From DATDRQ01 sp035291645 (lineage in GTDB: Bacteria; Chloroflexota; Anaerolineae; Anaerolineales; UBA4823), in assembly GCA_035291645.1 (NCBI GenBank), contig DATDRQ010000070.1:1-8986 (forward strand): DNA of 8,986 nucleotides, in the 5' to 3' direction. How positions within the stretch are numbered: position 1 is the first letter of the stretch; each line of letters opens with the position of its first letter. The notes beneath the pieces are model-generated. The model was not told the DNA's origin. It did no database searches and worked only from the letters and a program-made list of their open reading frames with translations. This document shows positions 1 to 6,768 of the stretch, piece by piece. The translations under genes were made by a program, and so were the position numbers.

Positions 1-1
1 C

Positions 2-1593
2 AAGCGCTTCGACCCGGCTCTGCTCGAAACGCTCGCCCAGGATACCGGACAGGAGGCGGCTTACCTGCCGCTCCTGCAACTGACCCTGCAGGAGCTGTGG
101 AGCAAAGGCAGCCTGAAGCGCAGCCAGTACAGCGACCTGACCGACGCCATCCAAAGGCGAGCCGAGCTGGTATTCCAGGACGAGGATTACAGCGCCAGCC
201 TGCCCGAGAAGGAACGCCCGCCAGGGGACCAGACGGCCATCCTGGAGATTTTCCTGGACCTGGTGGACGTGTCTCTGGACGACGACCCCCGGCGGGATGT
301 GCGCCGCCGCCGGGCCAAGCTCGACCTGGTCGGCGCATCTGCCCAGCGCCAAAACCTGGTCAACGATTTGATCGAGGCGCGCCTGTTGAGCAGCGGCGAG
401 GAAACCCAAGAGCGGCTCTCACAGGAACGGTCGACATCATCCACGAGTCCCTGATTTCGAGCTGGAAGCGCCTGCGGGGTTCGATTGCAGTGAGGCGGCA
501 AGCCTTGCAGCGCCGCGCCCGCTTCGAAACCCAGCTGGGGGAGTGGCTCGAGTACGACCGAACGGACGATTACACCTTGACCGGAGTCCGCCTGGCGGAG
601 GCGCGCGAGCTGGAGCGGGAGGAGGACATAGCCCGGCGCCGGGGGGAAGCCCGGGAATACCTGCGGCGCAGCCTGGCGCTGGCGGAGGCCGCCCAACGCA
701 GGCGAGTCCGGCTGGCCATCGCCATCGTAACCGGTTTGTCGCTGGCGTTGTTCATCGCCATCCTGGCGGCCGGGATCGCCTTTCAGCGCACGAACGACCT
801 GCGCGCCCAGACCATCCTGCTGGAGACCGAGAAAGCGGTTTCGGAAGAACGCCGTTTAGCGGCCGAAAATTCCGAGGGCCTCGCCAACCGGGCGAGGAGC
901 ACGGCCGAGGCCGAAAGACAGGCAGCCGAAAACGCCAAGAGCACCGCCGTCGCCGAACAGGACATATCTCGTTCCCGAGAGCTGGCGGCAATCGCGATCA
1001 ACCAGATCGAAGCCGACCCGGAGCGGGCCGTGTTGATCGCCCTGGAGGCGATTCGCAGGCAGCATACCTTCGAAGCAGAAGATGCGCTGCGCCAGGCAGT
1101 AAATACATCCATCAAAGTTATAACGCTTCGAGAGCAGGTTGATCCAGCCAATGTCGCTTCAGTCAACAGCGCCCGGTTTTCACCGGACGGAAGGTGGTTG
1201 GTCACTGCCGGCGGTGAAGACACGGCCAGGATTTGGGAAGCGAACACTGGGAAGCTGTTGGTGATCCTGCAAGGGCATACGGAATGGATTTGGGACGCCC
1301 TGTTCTCACCGGACGGGCAGCGGGTGGTCACCGCCAGCGATGACGGGACGGCCCGGCTGTGGGAGGCAGCCAGCGGGGTGCAGCTGGCGGTCCTGCGCGG
1401 GCACGGGGCCCCGGTCCTGGACGCCCAGTTCTCACCGGACGGGAAGCGGGTGGTCACCGCCAGCGATGACGGGACGGCCAGGATTTTTCTCGTTTATTCG
1501 ACAGACGTGATCGAGCTGGCCTTGAGCCAGGTCAGCAGGCAACTTACCCCTGAGGAGCGCGCCCAGTACCTGGGTGGGGAGATCGCCCCGTGA
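2..1593 (+). CDS. nSTAND ATPase / WD40-repeat membrane protein, 5' partial, one frameshift
   Basis: This is the C-terminal part of a large signalling ATPase of the nSTAND/NACHT type coupled to a WD40 sensor; the NTPase core lies left of the window. Bases 2-~420 (frame 2) encode the helical/winged-helix region after the NTPase, including family-like stretches such as DTGQEAAYLPLLQLTLQELW and a FLDLV...RRRR segment. Near 400-430 the reading moves to frame 1, which continues with TVDIIHESLISSWKRLR, the usual end of that region. One transmembrane helix follows (about 712-783), then a charged Ala/Glu-rich coiled coil (about 810-960), the SRELAAIAINQIEADPERAVLIALEA signature that precedes propellers in this family (written here only as a family cue), and three WD40 blades. 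The end, ...LTPEERAQYL, is a typical family C-terminus, so the 3' end looks natural. The shift is consistent with one missing base and may be a sequencing error or inactivation. An ATG at 97 opens a longer frame-1 ORF, but its first ~110 codons are not homologous-looking. Ligand and partner are unknown. Confidence 0.8.
   Translation, partial: ALRPGSARNARPGYRTGGGLPAAPATDPAGAVEQRQPEAQPVQRPDRRHPKASRAGIPGRGLQRQPAREGTPARGPDGHPGDFPGPGGRVSGRRPPAGCAPPPGQARPGRRICPAPKPGQRFDRGAPVEQRRGNPRAALTGTVDIIHESLISSWKRLRGSIAVRRQALQRRARFETQLGEWLEYDRTDDYTLTGVRLAEARELEREEDIARRRGEAREYLRRSLALAEAAQRRRVRLAIAIVTGLSLALFIAILAAGIAFQRTNDLRAQTILLETEKAVSEERRLAAENSEGLANRARSTAEAERQAAENAKSTAVAEQDISRSRELAAIAINQIEADPERAVLIALEAIRRQHTFEAEDALRQAVNTSIKVITLREQVDPANVASVNSARFSPDGRWLVTAGGEDTARIWEANTGKLLVILQGHTEWIWDALFSPDGQRVVTASDDGTARLWEAASGVQLAVLRGHGAPVLDAQFSPDGKRVVTASDDGTARIFLVYSTDVIELALSQVSRQLTPEERAQYLGGEIAP
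400..432 (+). other. Frameshift site in the nSTAND/WD40 gene
   Basis: Upstream of this stretch the family-like protein is in frame 2 (ending ...IEARLLSSGEETQ). Downstream it is in frame 1 (starting TGTVDIIHESL). Frame 2 then stops at the TGA at 452-454. The direction of the shift fits a one-base deletion or a two-base insertion. No long homopolymer sits here, so a classic slippage signal is not evident. Confidence 0.7.
1177..1479 (+). repeat. Three in-frame WD40 repeats, 126-bp period
   Basis: The FSPDG motif recurs at 1177, 1303 and 1429, exactly 126 bp (42 codons) apart. The second and third copies (1303-1353 and 1429-1479) differ at a single base over 51 bp. The first copy is clearly diverged. 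Each blade has the SPDG...VTA(S/G)...D(G)TAR(I/L) pattern. Three blades cannot close a normal seven-blade propeller alone, so blades may have been lost or collapsed in assembly, or the propeller may form with partners. Confidence 0.8.
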
Positions 1594-1597
1594 GTTC

Positions 1598-1627
1598 CTG
1601 ATTCCAAACCGGAAACTCGGTTAGAAT
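1598..1627 (+). promoter_or_regulatory. Weak candidate promoter for the UDG-like gene
   Basis: TAGAAT at 1622-1627 matches five of six bases of the -10 consensus. The hexamer CTGATT at 1598-1603, 18 bases upstream, is only a poor -35. A small hairpin (AACCG ... CGGTT, about 1607-1622) overlaps it and might instead be a weak terminator of the preceding gene. Confidence 0.25.
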
Positions 1628-1664
1628 CATTTTAGGTCCACCCATTCAGGAAGGGAATTAGACT

Positions 1665-2273
1665 ATGCGCATTAGCGAGCGCTTCGGCTGCACACACTTC
1701 CCCTGCACAGATGTGCGCCATGAGCGCTATACGCTGCCGGATATCGACCTGGACCCGGCCAGGGTCTCGATCTTCCTGATCTCCGAGTCCGCCGCGGCCC
1801 AACCTGGCGACGACTACTACGCGCCCGGATGCCCGCTCTTCGCCCAGACCAGCGTGCAGGCCTTCAACGACGCCGGGGCGCCGGTCGGCTCCCTCCAGGA
1901 GGTCCTCGACCTGGGCGTATACCTGACCACGGCGGTCAAGTGCGCCAAGGCCGGCTACGGGATCAAAGCCGGTACGATCGAGAATTGCTCAAGGCTGCTG
2001 GAGCAGGAGCTTGACCAGTTCCCGAACGTCAAAGCCTTCCTGCTGATGGGCGACGTGGCTATAAAATCGATCAATTCCATCGCCAAACAGGCCGGCGAGC
2101 CGCGGGTTATCCCAGCTGGCTCCACATACAAGATCCGGGACAAAGAATACACCTTCCGCGGCCGGCGCGCCTTCCCCTCCTACCTGCAAGCCGGCCCGGC
2201 CTTCTTCATTGAAAAGAGCAAGCGCCGCATGATCGCCGAGGATATTGCCGCGGCATTGCACCTGATCGTTTGA
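1665..2273 (+). CDS. Uracil-DNA-glycosylase superfamily protein (divergent, family 4/5-like)
   Basis: The predicted product is a 202-residue cytosolic protein of the uracil-DNA-glycosylase fold, whose characterised members remove uracil from DNA in base-excision repair. The assignment rests on motif order. SIFLISESAAAQPGDDYY (about 35-52) stands where family 4 has its GExPG water-activating motif. GVYLTTAVKCAKAG (84-97) resembles the GVYITNVVKCRP strand. An FLLMGDVAIKSI strand-helix follows (125-136), then a late FPSY segment (170-173) near the usual HPS DNA-binding motif. Cysteines 9, 15, 93 and 108 fall roughly where family 4 places its four Fe-S ligands, although the N-terminal pair is spaced CX5C rather than CX2C. 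The catalytic motifs are not canonical, so glycosylase activity is uncertain. The start is supported by AGGAAGGG at 1648-1655, nine bases before the ATG. The gene stands alone between the nSTAND gene and a palindromic repeat. Confidence 0.7.
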   Translation: MRISERFGCTHFPCTDVRHERYTLPDIDLDPARVSIFLISESAAAQPGDDYYAPGCPLFAQTSVQAFNDAGAPVGSLQEVLDLGVYLTTAVKCAKAGYGIKAGTIENCSRLLEQELDQFPNVKAFLLMGDVAIKSINSIAKQAGEPRVIPAGSTYKIRDKEYTFRGRRAFPSYLQAGPAFFIEKSKRRMIAEDIAAALHLIV

Positions 2274-2294
2274 GGCATATCAATCACTTGCATG

Positions 2295-2427
2295 TCTTTG
2301 CAAGGAGGTCTCCACAGCGTTCTTTGCAGTGGAGACCGACGAAGCAATCCCTCTTTATCTTGCCTGCGCAGAGATTGCTTCGTCGGCAGGTCTGGCAAAG
2401 AACGCCAGACCTGCCTCCTCGCAAAGA
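2295..2427. repeat. 133-bp palindromic intergenic element able to form a cloverleaf
   Basis: An outer stem pairs 2295-2306 with 2416-2427 (one A/C mismatch). Inside it three perfect hairpins abut without unpaired bases: 2307-2315/2329-2337 (9 bp, 13-nt loop), 2338-2349/2373-2384 (12 bp, 23-nt loop) and 2385-2396/2404-2415 (12 bp, 7-nt loop). Alternatively the whole element is one inverted repeat with 55-bp arms (2295-2349 and 2373-2427). The GACGAAGCAATC / GCGAGGAGG words resemble, from memory, a dispersed intergenic palindrome seen in several bacterial phyla, so this is probably a MITE- or REP-like element. No target-site duplication is obvious. It could also act as a terminator or transcript-stability element for the gene on either side. 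Confidence 0.85.
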
Positions 2428-2562
2428 TAGACTCGTTCAGTAAGAAATGCGCGCAGCGCTGTCGAGATACTCGCAAAAACAATTCCTCCTGGAAAGTTAT
2501 GCGTGGAGCGCTGTGGGATTACCCACCGCTCCGTGCGAAGCGAATCTGGCCGCATACCTAGC

Positions 2563-3417
2563 ATGTCTCCCACCATACCCGCCCCGCTGCTCGGCCTGCT
2601 ATTCGGGATCACCTCGGCCCTGATCTGGGGCAGCGGCGACTTCGCCGGAGGCCTGGCGAGCCGCCGTTACAGCCCGTTCCAGGTGCTGGCGCTGGTCTCG
2701 CTGACCGGGCTGGCCCTGTTCTTGCTGCTGGCCGGTTTCACCCGAAGCGGCATCCCCCCGGCTGTCGACTGGGCCTGGGCGGCCGGGGCGGGAGTCTCGG
2801 GAGCGATCGGCATCGCCGCGCTGTACCGGGGGCTGTCGCTGCGCACCGCCGCCATCGTAGCGCCGACCGCGGCGGTGGTCGGAACCACCCTGCCTGTGCT
2901 GGCAGGCCTGCTGTTGGAGGGTTTCCCGGGACTGCTGCCGCTGGCCGGTTTCCTGCTGGGAGGCGGCGGCATCTGGCTGGTGACCAGCGCGCTCGGCAGG
3001 CAAGATCCCGAGGCGCGCCATAGCCTGGGGCTAGCGGTCCTGGCAGGGCTGCTGTTCGGCGGCTTCTTCGTGCTGATCGCCCGGGTCGAGCACGACAACA
3101 TCTTCGCGCCGCTGGCGATCGCCAAGGGGGTGGCTGTTCTGGCTGCGATCTTCATCCTGCGGGCGAAACGCCTGCCGGTACCCACGCCGCGGGTTGTGCC
3201 TCTGGCTCTGCTCGCCGGGTTGTTCGACGCCGGCGGCAACGTCTTCTACCTGCTGTCGGCGCGTTACAGCCGTCTGGACGTGGCGGCGGTGCTCTCGGCG
3301 ATGGCCCCGGCGGTGACCGTGCTGCTCTCAGCGCTGGTGCTGAGCGAGCGCGTCGACCGCCGCCAATGGGCCGGCGTTGGGCTGTGCGTGCTCGCCATCG
3401 TCCTGCTGGCGCTCTAG
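2563..3417 (+). CDS. EamA/DMT-superfamily transporter (10 membrane segments)
   Basis: The product is a 284-residue inner-membrane protein with two tandem EamA domains (about residues 10-141 and 155-284), five hydrophobic helices each. This is the normal architecture and length for drug/metabolite-transporter exporters of amino acids, metabolites or drugs. The first domain opens with ITSALIWGSGDFAGGLASRR and the second closes with LSERVDRRQWAGVGLCVLAI, where the SE-R...W-G pattern is typical for the last two helices. The substrate cannot be told from sequence. The ATG at 2563 is chosen because the family begins just before helix 1. An in-frame GTG at 2503 would add 20 polar residues and has a weak GGAAAG seven bases upstream, whereas the ATG has no clear Shine-Dalgarno, so the start is uncertain. 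The gene lies just after the palindromic element and has no operon partner. Confidence 0.85.
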   Translation: MSPTIPAPLLGLLFGITSALIWGSGDFAGGLASRRYSPFQVLALVSLTGLALFLLLAGFTRSGIPPAVDWAWAAGAGVSGAIGIAALYRGLSLRTAAIVAPTAAVVGTTLPVLAGLLLEGFPGLLPLAGFLLGGGGIWLVTSALGRQDPEARHSLGLAVLAGLLFGGFFVLIARVEHDNIFAPLAIAKGVAVLAAIFILRAKRLPVPTPRVVPLALLAGLFDAGGNVFYLLSARYSRLDVAAVLSAMAPAVTVLLSALVLSERVDRRQWAGVGLCVLAIVLLAL

Positions 3418-3528
3418 CCTGGCGAAATCAATTTGAATGATTTATACCTGATTAGGGGGATCTAGTATGGTAAAATCTCAACCTGATCGAAGGGATTATT
3501 TACCAGGGTTTAAAACCGAAAATATAAA

Positions 3529-3563
3529 CAGTTGAATCTGCCGCGAAACCAACGCGGGAACTG
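3529..3563 (+). other. Possible structured RNA hairpin upstream of the kinase gene
   Basis: CAGTT (3529-3533) pairs with AACTG (3559-3563). Inside it CCGCG (3541-3545) pairs with CGCGG (3553-3557) around a seven-base loop. The region 3418-3631 is otherwise AT-rich and non-coding. No known riboswitch consensus could be matched. The hairpin may lie upstream of the proposed transcription start, in which case it would be a DNA site rather than a leader structure. Confidence 0.2.
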
Positions 3564-3578
3564 AAGGCCTGTGTCCGG

Positions 3579-3606
3579 TTGATACCTTAAATAATACCGT
3601 TATCCT
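3579..3606 (+). promoter_or_regulatory. Candidate sigma-70 promoter for the histidine kinase gene
   Basis: TTGATA (3579-3584; five of six bases of the -35 consensus) is followed after 16 bases by TATCCT (3601-3606; four of six of the -10). It sits in the AT-rich gap directly before the kinase gene and would give a leader of about 20 bases. The start codon at 3632 is preceded by GAGG at 3623-3626. Confidence 0.4.
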
Positions 3607-3631
3607 CTTATCAATACATTTTGAGGTAATC

Positions 3632-5545
3632 ATGCCGAAACTACCAGCCGTTACCTCCCCAGAACGTCCCGAAATCGAAGATAGAATTACAGTGGTAGAA
3701 AGGCAGACCGCCGAAGCGGTGCTGGTCCTGGACCTGGACGGCGTGATCCACGGTTTTAACCAGGCGGCCGCCGATCTATTTGGTCCTGACCTGGCCGGTC
3801 AGCAGAGCGCGCAATTCGCAGAACGCACCGATCTTCATTTCCGAAATGGAAAAGGGGTCAACATGGGGAAGCTGTCCAGCCGCCAGCCGATCATTGGAGA
3901 GGCGCCCGAGGACGAATACTTTTTTTTCAATAGCAGGGACGGCGAGGAGATGGTCGCTTTGCTCTCGGCCAGCCCGCTCTTCGCACAGGGCGACCAGGCG
4001 ACCAGCGCGGTGATCGTCTTCAGAGACATCACCGGGGTGGAGCGATTTAATGTCGAGAACGGGAGCCAGCAGACTCTGGTCGAGCGAAACCAGGTGCTGG
4101 CGGAAAGCCACTGGTGGATCGCCGAGATCCTGGAGAGTATCGAGGATGGTTTCTTCGCCATCGACCGCCAGTGGCGGTTCACGTACGTCAACGAACGCGC
4201 CGCTAAAACCGGCGACATGACCCAGGATGAATTGATCGGCCAGGTCATCTGGGAAAAGTGGCCCCAGCTGATCGGCACGACTCTCGAGCAATATTACCGC
4301 CAGGCCATGGAAGAAAGAGTCCCGGTCAGCTTCGAAGTCGAGGGTCTGTTGACCAGGGCCTGGTACTTCGTGCGGGTATATCCCACTTTTGAGGGGATTT
4401 CTGTTTTTTGGATCGATATCACGAAGCGGAGGGAGATGGAACAGCATCTGGCTTACCATTCTCTCCTCCTGGAAACGATCCACGACGCGGTGATGGCGAC
4501 GGACGTAGACGAGCGCATCACGGCCTGGAACCGGGCTGCGGAGGAACTATCCGGCTGGAGGACAGACGAGGTGCTCGGTAGAAAGATCGGCGAGGTGATC
4601 AGGACCGGAAGCCAGACTCTCGAACAGAACGAACTCACCTGGCGCCCCCTCCAGGAAGGGAAACCGGTTGTCCTGGAAGTGCCCATCTACCGTAAGGACG
4701 GCCGGCAGATCCTGGTGTCTACCACCACGATGCCGATCTTCGATCCGGGGGGGCATCTGATCGGGTACGTGAGCGCCGGCCGCGACGTCACCGAGCAAAA
4801 GCAGGCCGAGGATGCCCTCCAGCAGGCTTACAACGAATTGGAGGGCCGGGTCCAAGAGCGCACGCAAGAACTGACCGAGCTGCAATGGCGCCTGATCGAG
4901 AGCATCGAGGCGGAACGCCTGAGGGTTTCACGTGAATTGCACGACGGGCCGATGCAAGATCTCTACGGGTTAATATACCAGGCCAGCCTGCTGGAAGATA
5001 GCCCATCGACCACGGAACGACAGGCCGAAGTCACCACGATCCTGCAGCGCCTCAAGGAAGTCAATGAAAGCCTGCGCACTATCGCGTACGATCTGCGCCC
5101 TGTCTCTCTCACTCAGCTCGGCCTGGAGAAGGCCATCCGGGAGTATACGACCCGCTTACAAATCGAATACCCTCAGCTCGAAATGGACCTGACACTTCAG
5201 CCGGACGAAAATATCCTTCCGGAAAGCCACCGCCTGGCCTTGTTCAGAGTTTGCCAGGTCGGGTTGAACAACGTCGTGCGTCATGCCCAGGCCAGCCGGG
5301 TCGAGGTCCGATTGGAATGCGGCAGGGAGCTGGTCGTGCTCGAGATCCAGGACAATGGGCGTGGCTTCGAAGTACCGAAGCACCTGCTCAGTCTGGCGCG
5401 GCGGGGTCACCTGGGATTGGTGGGGGCGGCCGAGCGGGTGGAAGCGCTGGGAGGAAAACTAGAGGTTCATTCGACGATCGGGCAAGGCACCTCGATCCGG
5501 GTCCGCGTCCCGGTCAGGGAGCGGATAGATTCTTCGAGGCTGTGA
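3632..5545 (+). CDS. Sensor histidine kinase, PAS x3 - HisKA_3 - HATPase_c (NarL/DesK type)
   Basis: This is a 637-residue kinase that would autophosphorylate on His and pass phosphate to a NarL/LuxR-type response regulator. It has no signal peptide or membrane helix, so it senses a cytosolic or diffusible cue. PAS domains lie at about 15-137 (ending FRDITGVERF), 160-266 (ending FWIDITKRRE) and 275-388 (ending GRDVTEQKQ), each with the terminal D(I/V)T motif that leads into a coiled coil. The HisKA_3 box ERLRVSRELHDGPMQDLYG (428-446) carries phosphoacceptor His437. The ATPase domain runs about 533-628 with N-box residue Asn547, the G1 box DNGRGF (574-579) and the G2 box GHLGLVGAAERV (592-603). 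The N-box reads CQVGLNNVVRHA, so the Glu usual after Gln (QEAL-N) is Val543, which could lower activity. No bound-cofactor motif is clear in the PAS domains. No response regulator is adjacent, so it is an orphan in this window. The start is fixed by GAGG at 3623-3626. Confidence 0.9.
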   Translation: MPKLPAVTSPERPEIEDRITVVERQTAEAVLVLDLDGVIHGFNQAAADLFGPDLAGQQSAQFAERTDLHFRNGKGVNMGKLSSRQPIIGEAPEDEYFFFNSRDGEEMVALLSASPLFAQGDQATSAVIVFRDITGVERFNVENGSQQTLVERNQVLAESHWWIAEILESIEDGFFAIDRQWRFTYVNERAAKTGDMTQDELIGQVIWEKWPQLIGTTLEQYYRQAMEERVPVSFEVEGLLTRAWYFVRVYPTFEGISVFWIDITKRREMEQHLAYHSLLLETIHDAVMATDVDERITAWNRAAEELSGWRTDEVLGRKIGEVIRTGSQTLEQNELTWRPLQEGKPVVLEVPIYRKDGRQILVSTTTMPIFDPGGHLIGYVSAGRDVTEQKQAEDALQQAYNELEGRVQERTQELTELQWRLIESIEAERLRVSRELHDGPMQDLYGLIYQASLLEDSPSTTERQAEVTTILQRLKEVNESLRTIAYDLRPVSLTQLGLEKAIREYTTRLQIEYPQLEMDLTLQPDENILPESHRLALFRVCQVGLNNVVRHAQASRVEVRLECGRELVVLEIQDNGRGFEVPKHLLSLARRGHLGLVGAAERVEALGGKLEVHSTIGQGTSIRVRVPVRERIDSSRL

Positions 5546-5548
5546 AGA

Positions 5549-6763
5549 TTACCCGGCGGAAAGCGCGGCGTCTACCGCCTGGACCGAGTCTAGTTCGGCC
5601 TGCGCCACCTCCAGGATACGCCTGCGCAGCTCCGCCAGGAATTCACCGGTCTCCCCTGCAGTGAGAGGAAAAGCCTGGGCGGCGGTGGCGCGCACTGCCT
5701 CCAGGCTGGTCTGCGCCTGGGCAATCTCCTGCTTGGCCGCGCGGCCGCGCTCGTAGAACAGCGCCAGGCGACGCTCCTCCAGCTGGCGGGCTTCCGCCAG
5801 CAGCGGGACGCTCTGCGGCAATAACGCAGCGCTTAGCTCGCTCCAGACTTTCGCAGCGGCGCGCGCCAGGCTGGCGGTCTGGACCAGGCCAGGATTTCCC
5901 AACAATCCACCGGCTTCTTCAATAAACGCGGCATAGAGTGTGCGTAACGCCGCCGGTCCACCACGTTGCTCGATCTGCTGGTAAGCGGAAAGCAGCGCAT
6001 CAAACAGCCGCAATCCCGGGGGGAAGAACTTCGGCCAGCCGCGTCTGTCTTTAGGATCCGTCACCAGACCCGCCCATTTTTCCAGGCTCCTCAGACCAAA
6101 ATTAGAGCGGAAGTTCGCCGGTCCAAACCCCTCGCGCTGCTGCTCCAACCCGGCAGCCAGGCCCAGGCGGGCGGCTTCCCGCAGGTCTTCTAGCGCAACA
6201 GGACTCCTGCCGATCACCTCCAGCGCCCGGAACTTGGGGGCGCCCTCTCCCGTGCGCGCCGCGCTGAGCTCTTCGGCGGTCAGGGTGAGCGGTACGGAGT
6301 ACCGGTCGATCACCTGGTAGGTCCCTGCGACAGAGTCGAACGCGAATATCAGCACGGCGTGGTAGGCGGCTGGCGGCCCCTGGTAAGGCAGCCGGCGAGG
6401 GTCGACGTAAGCCAGCACCGGCGAGCCGGCAGCCAGGGCCGCCTGCAGCTTTTTCTCCGCCAGTATAGCGCTGGAAGCGGACTGCTGGCGGACACCCACC
6501 CCCAACCGGGCGCAAATCGTATGGAGGAAACCGGTCTGGGGAGTCTCGGCGGTGACCAGGCGCGTCGCCAGGTACAGCGAGGTGAAGTCGCCGGACTCGT
6601 AGACGAAATAGCCCAACCCGATCCCGCCGCCGACGCCGAACAGCAGCGCTTCGCTGAGCGGTTCGAGGCTTTCTGTATTAATCACGCCCAGACCTTCCAG
6701 GGCGCTCCAAAGCGCCCCCGCCTCCGATCGCTTACCGCCGGTAAATGGTTGGCTGGTCTCCAT
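5549..6763 (-). CDS. BtrH N-terminal-domain-like protein (DUF4872-type C-terminus), probable active-site loss
   Basis: The 404-residue product resembles proteins with a butirosin-biosynthesis-H-like N-terminal domain. The cues are LSEALLFGVGGGIGLGYFVYE (about 36-56), an alternating region with LAAGSPVLAYVDPRRLPY (110-127), then YHAVLIFAFDSVAGTYQVIDRYS (134-156), which supplies the conserved His135 and Asp153. BtrH itself is an acyltransferase in aminoglycoside synthesis, and the fold is papain-like. Homologues, as I recall, carry a His-Cys pair near residue 12, where this protein has Arg-Ser (GGKRSEAGALW), so the nucleophilic Cys seems absent. The C-terminal half is Ala/Leu-rich and helical, with probable coiled coil at about 330-400. 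The ATG at 6763 is chosen because upstream in-frame codons overlap the methyltransferase gene. It starts 5 bases after that gene's stop, so the two are co-transcribed. The Shine-Dalgarno is weak (AGGGAG about 14 bases upstream). The substrate is unknown. Confidence 0.6.
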   Translation of the reverse strand: METSQPFTGGKRSEAGALWSALEGLGVINTESLEPLSEALLFGVGGGIGLGYFVYESGDFTSLYLATRLVTAETPQTGFLHTICARLGVGVRQQSASSAILAEKKLQAALAAGSPVLAYVDPRRLPYQGPPAAYHAVLIFAFDSVAGTYQVIDRYSVPLTLTAEELSAARTGEGAPKFRALEVIGRSPVALEDLREAARLGLAAGLEQQREGFGPANFRSNFGLRSLEKWAGLVTDPKDRRGWPKFFPPGLRLFDALLSAYQQIEQRGGPAALRTLYAAFIEEAGGLLGNPGLVQTASLARAAAKVWSELSAALLPQSVPLLAEARQLEERRLALFYERGRAAKQEIAQAQTSLEAVRATAAQAFPLTAGETGEFLAELRRRILEVAQAELDSVQAVDAALSAG

Positions 6764-6768
6764 GGTCG

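Noticed and set aside
97..430. N-terminal ~110 codons of the long + frame beginning at 97
   Set aside because: The residues are Arg/Pro/Gly-rich and unlike any domain, while frame 2 over the same bases encodes family-like nSTAND sequence. The start at 97 is an artefact of the frameshift.
2295..2427. CRISPR array or tRNA-like gene at the cloverleaf
   Set aside because: There are no regularly spaced direct repeats. The arms and loops do not match tRNA dimensions or conserved T-loop bases.
2292..2561. + and - ORFs overlapping the palindromic element (2292-2561 and 2180-2482)
   Set aside because: They are translations of the inverted repeat in open frames, with no protein-family features.
3529..3590. 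Cobalamin- or c-di-GMP-type riboswitch upstream of the kinase
   Set aside because: A few bases recall the cobalamin core (GAATC, then CGCGGGAACTG), but there is no B12 box and no GEMM core, and the downstream gene is not a usual target.
5546..5548. Terminator between the convergent kinase and BtrH-like genes
   Set aside because: Only three bases separate the two stops, and no GC hairpin with a T-run is visible on either strand nearby.
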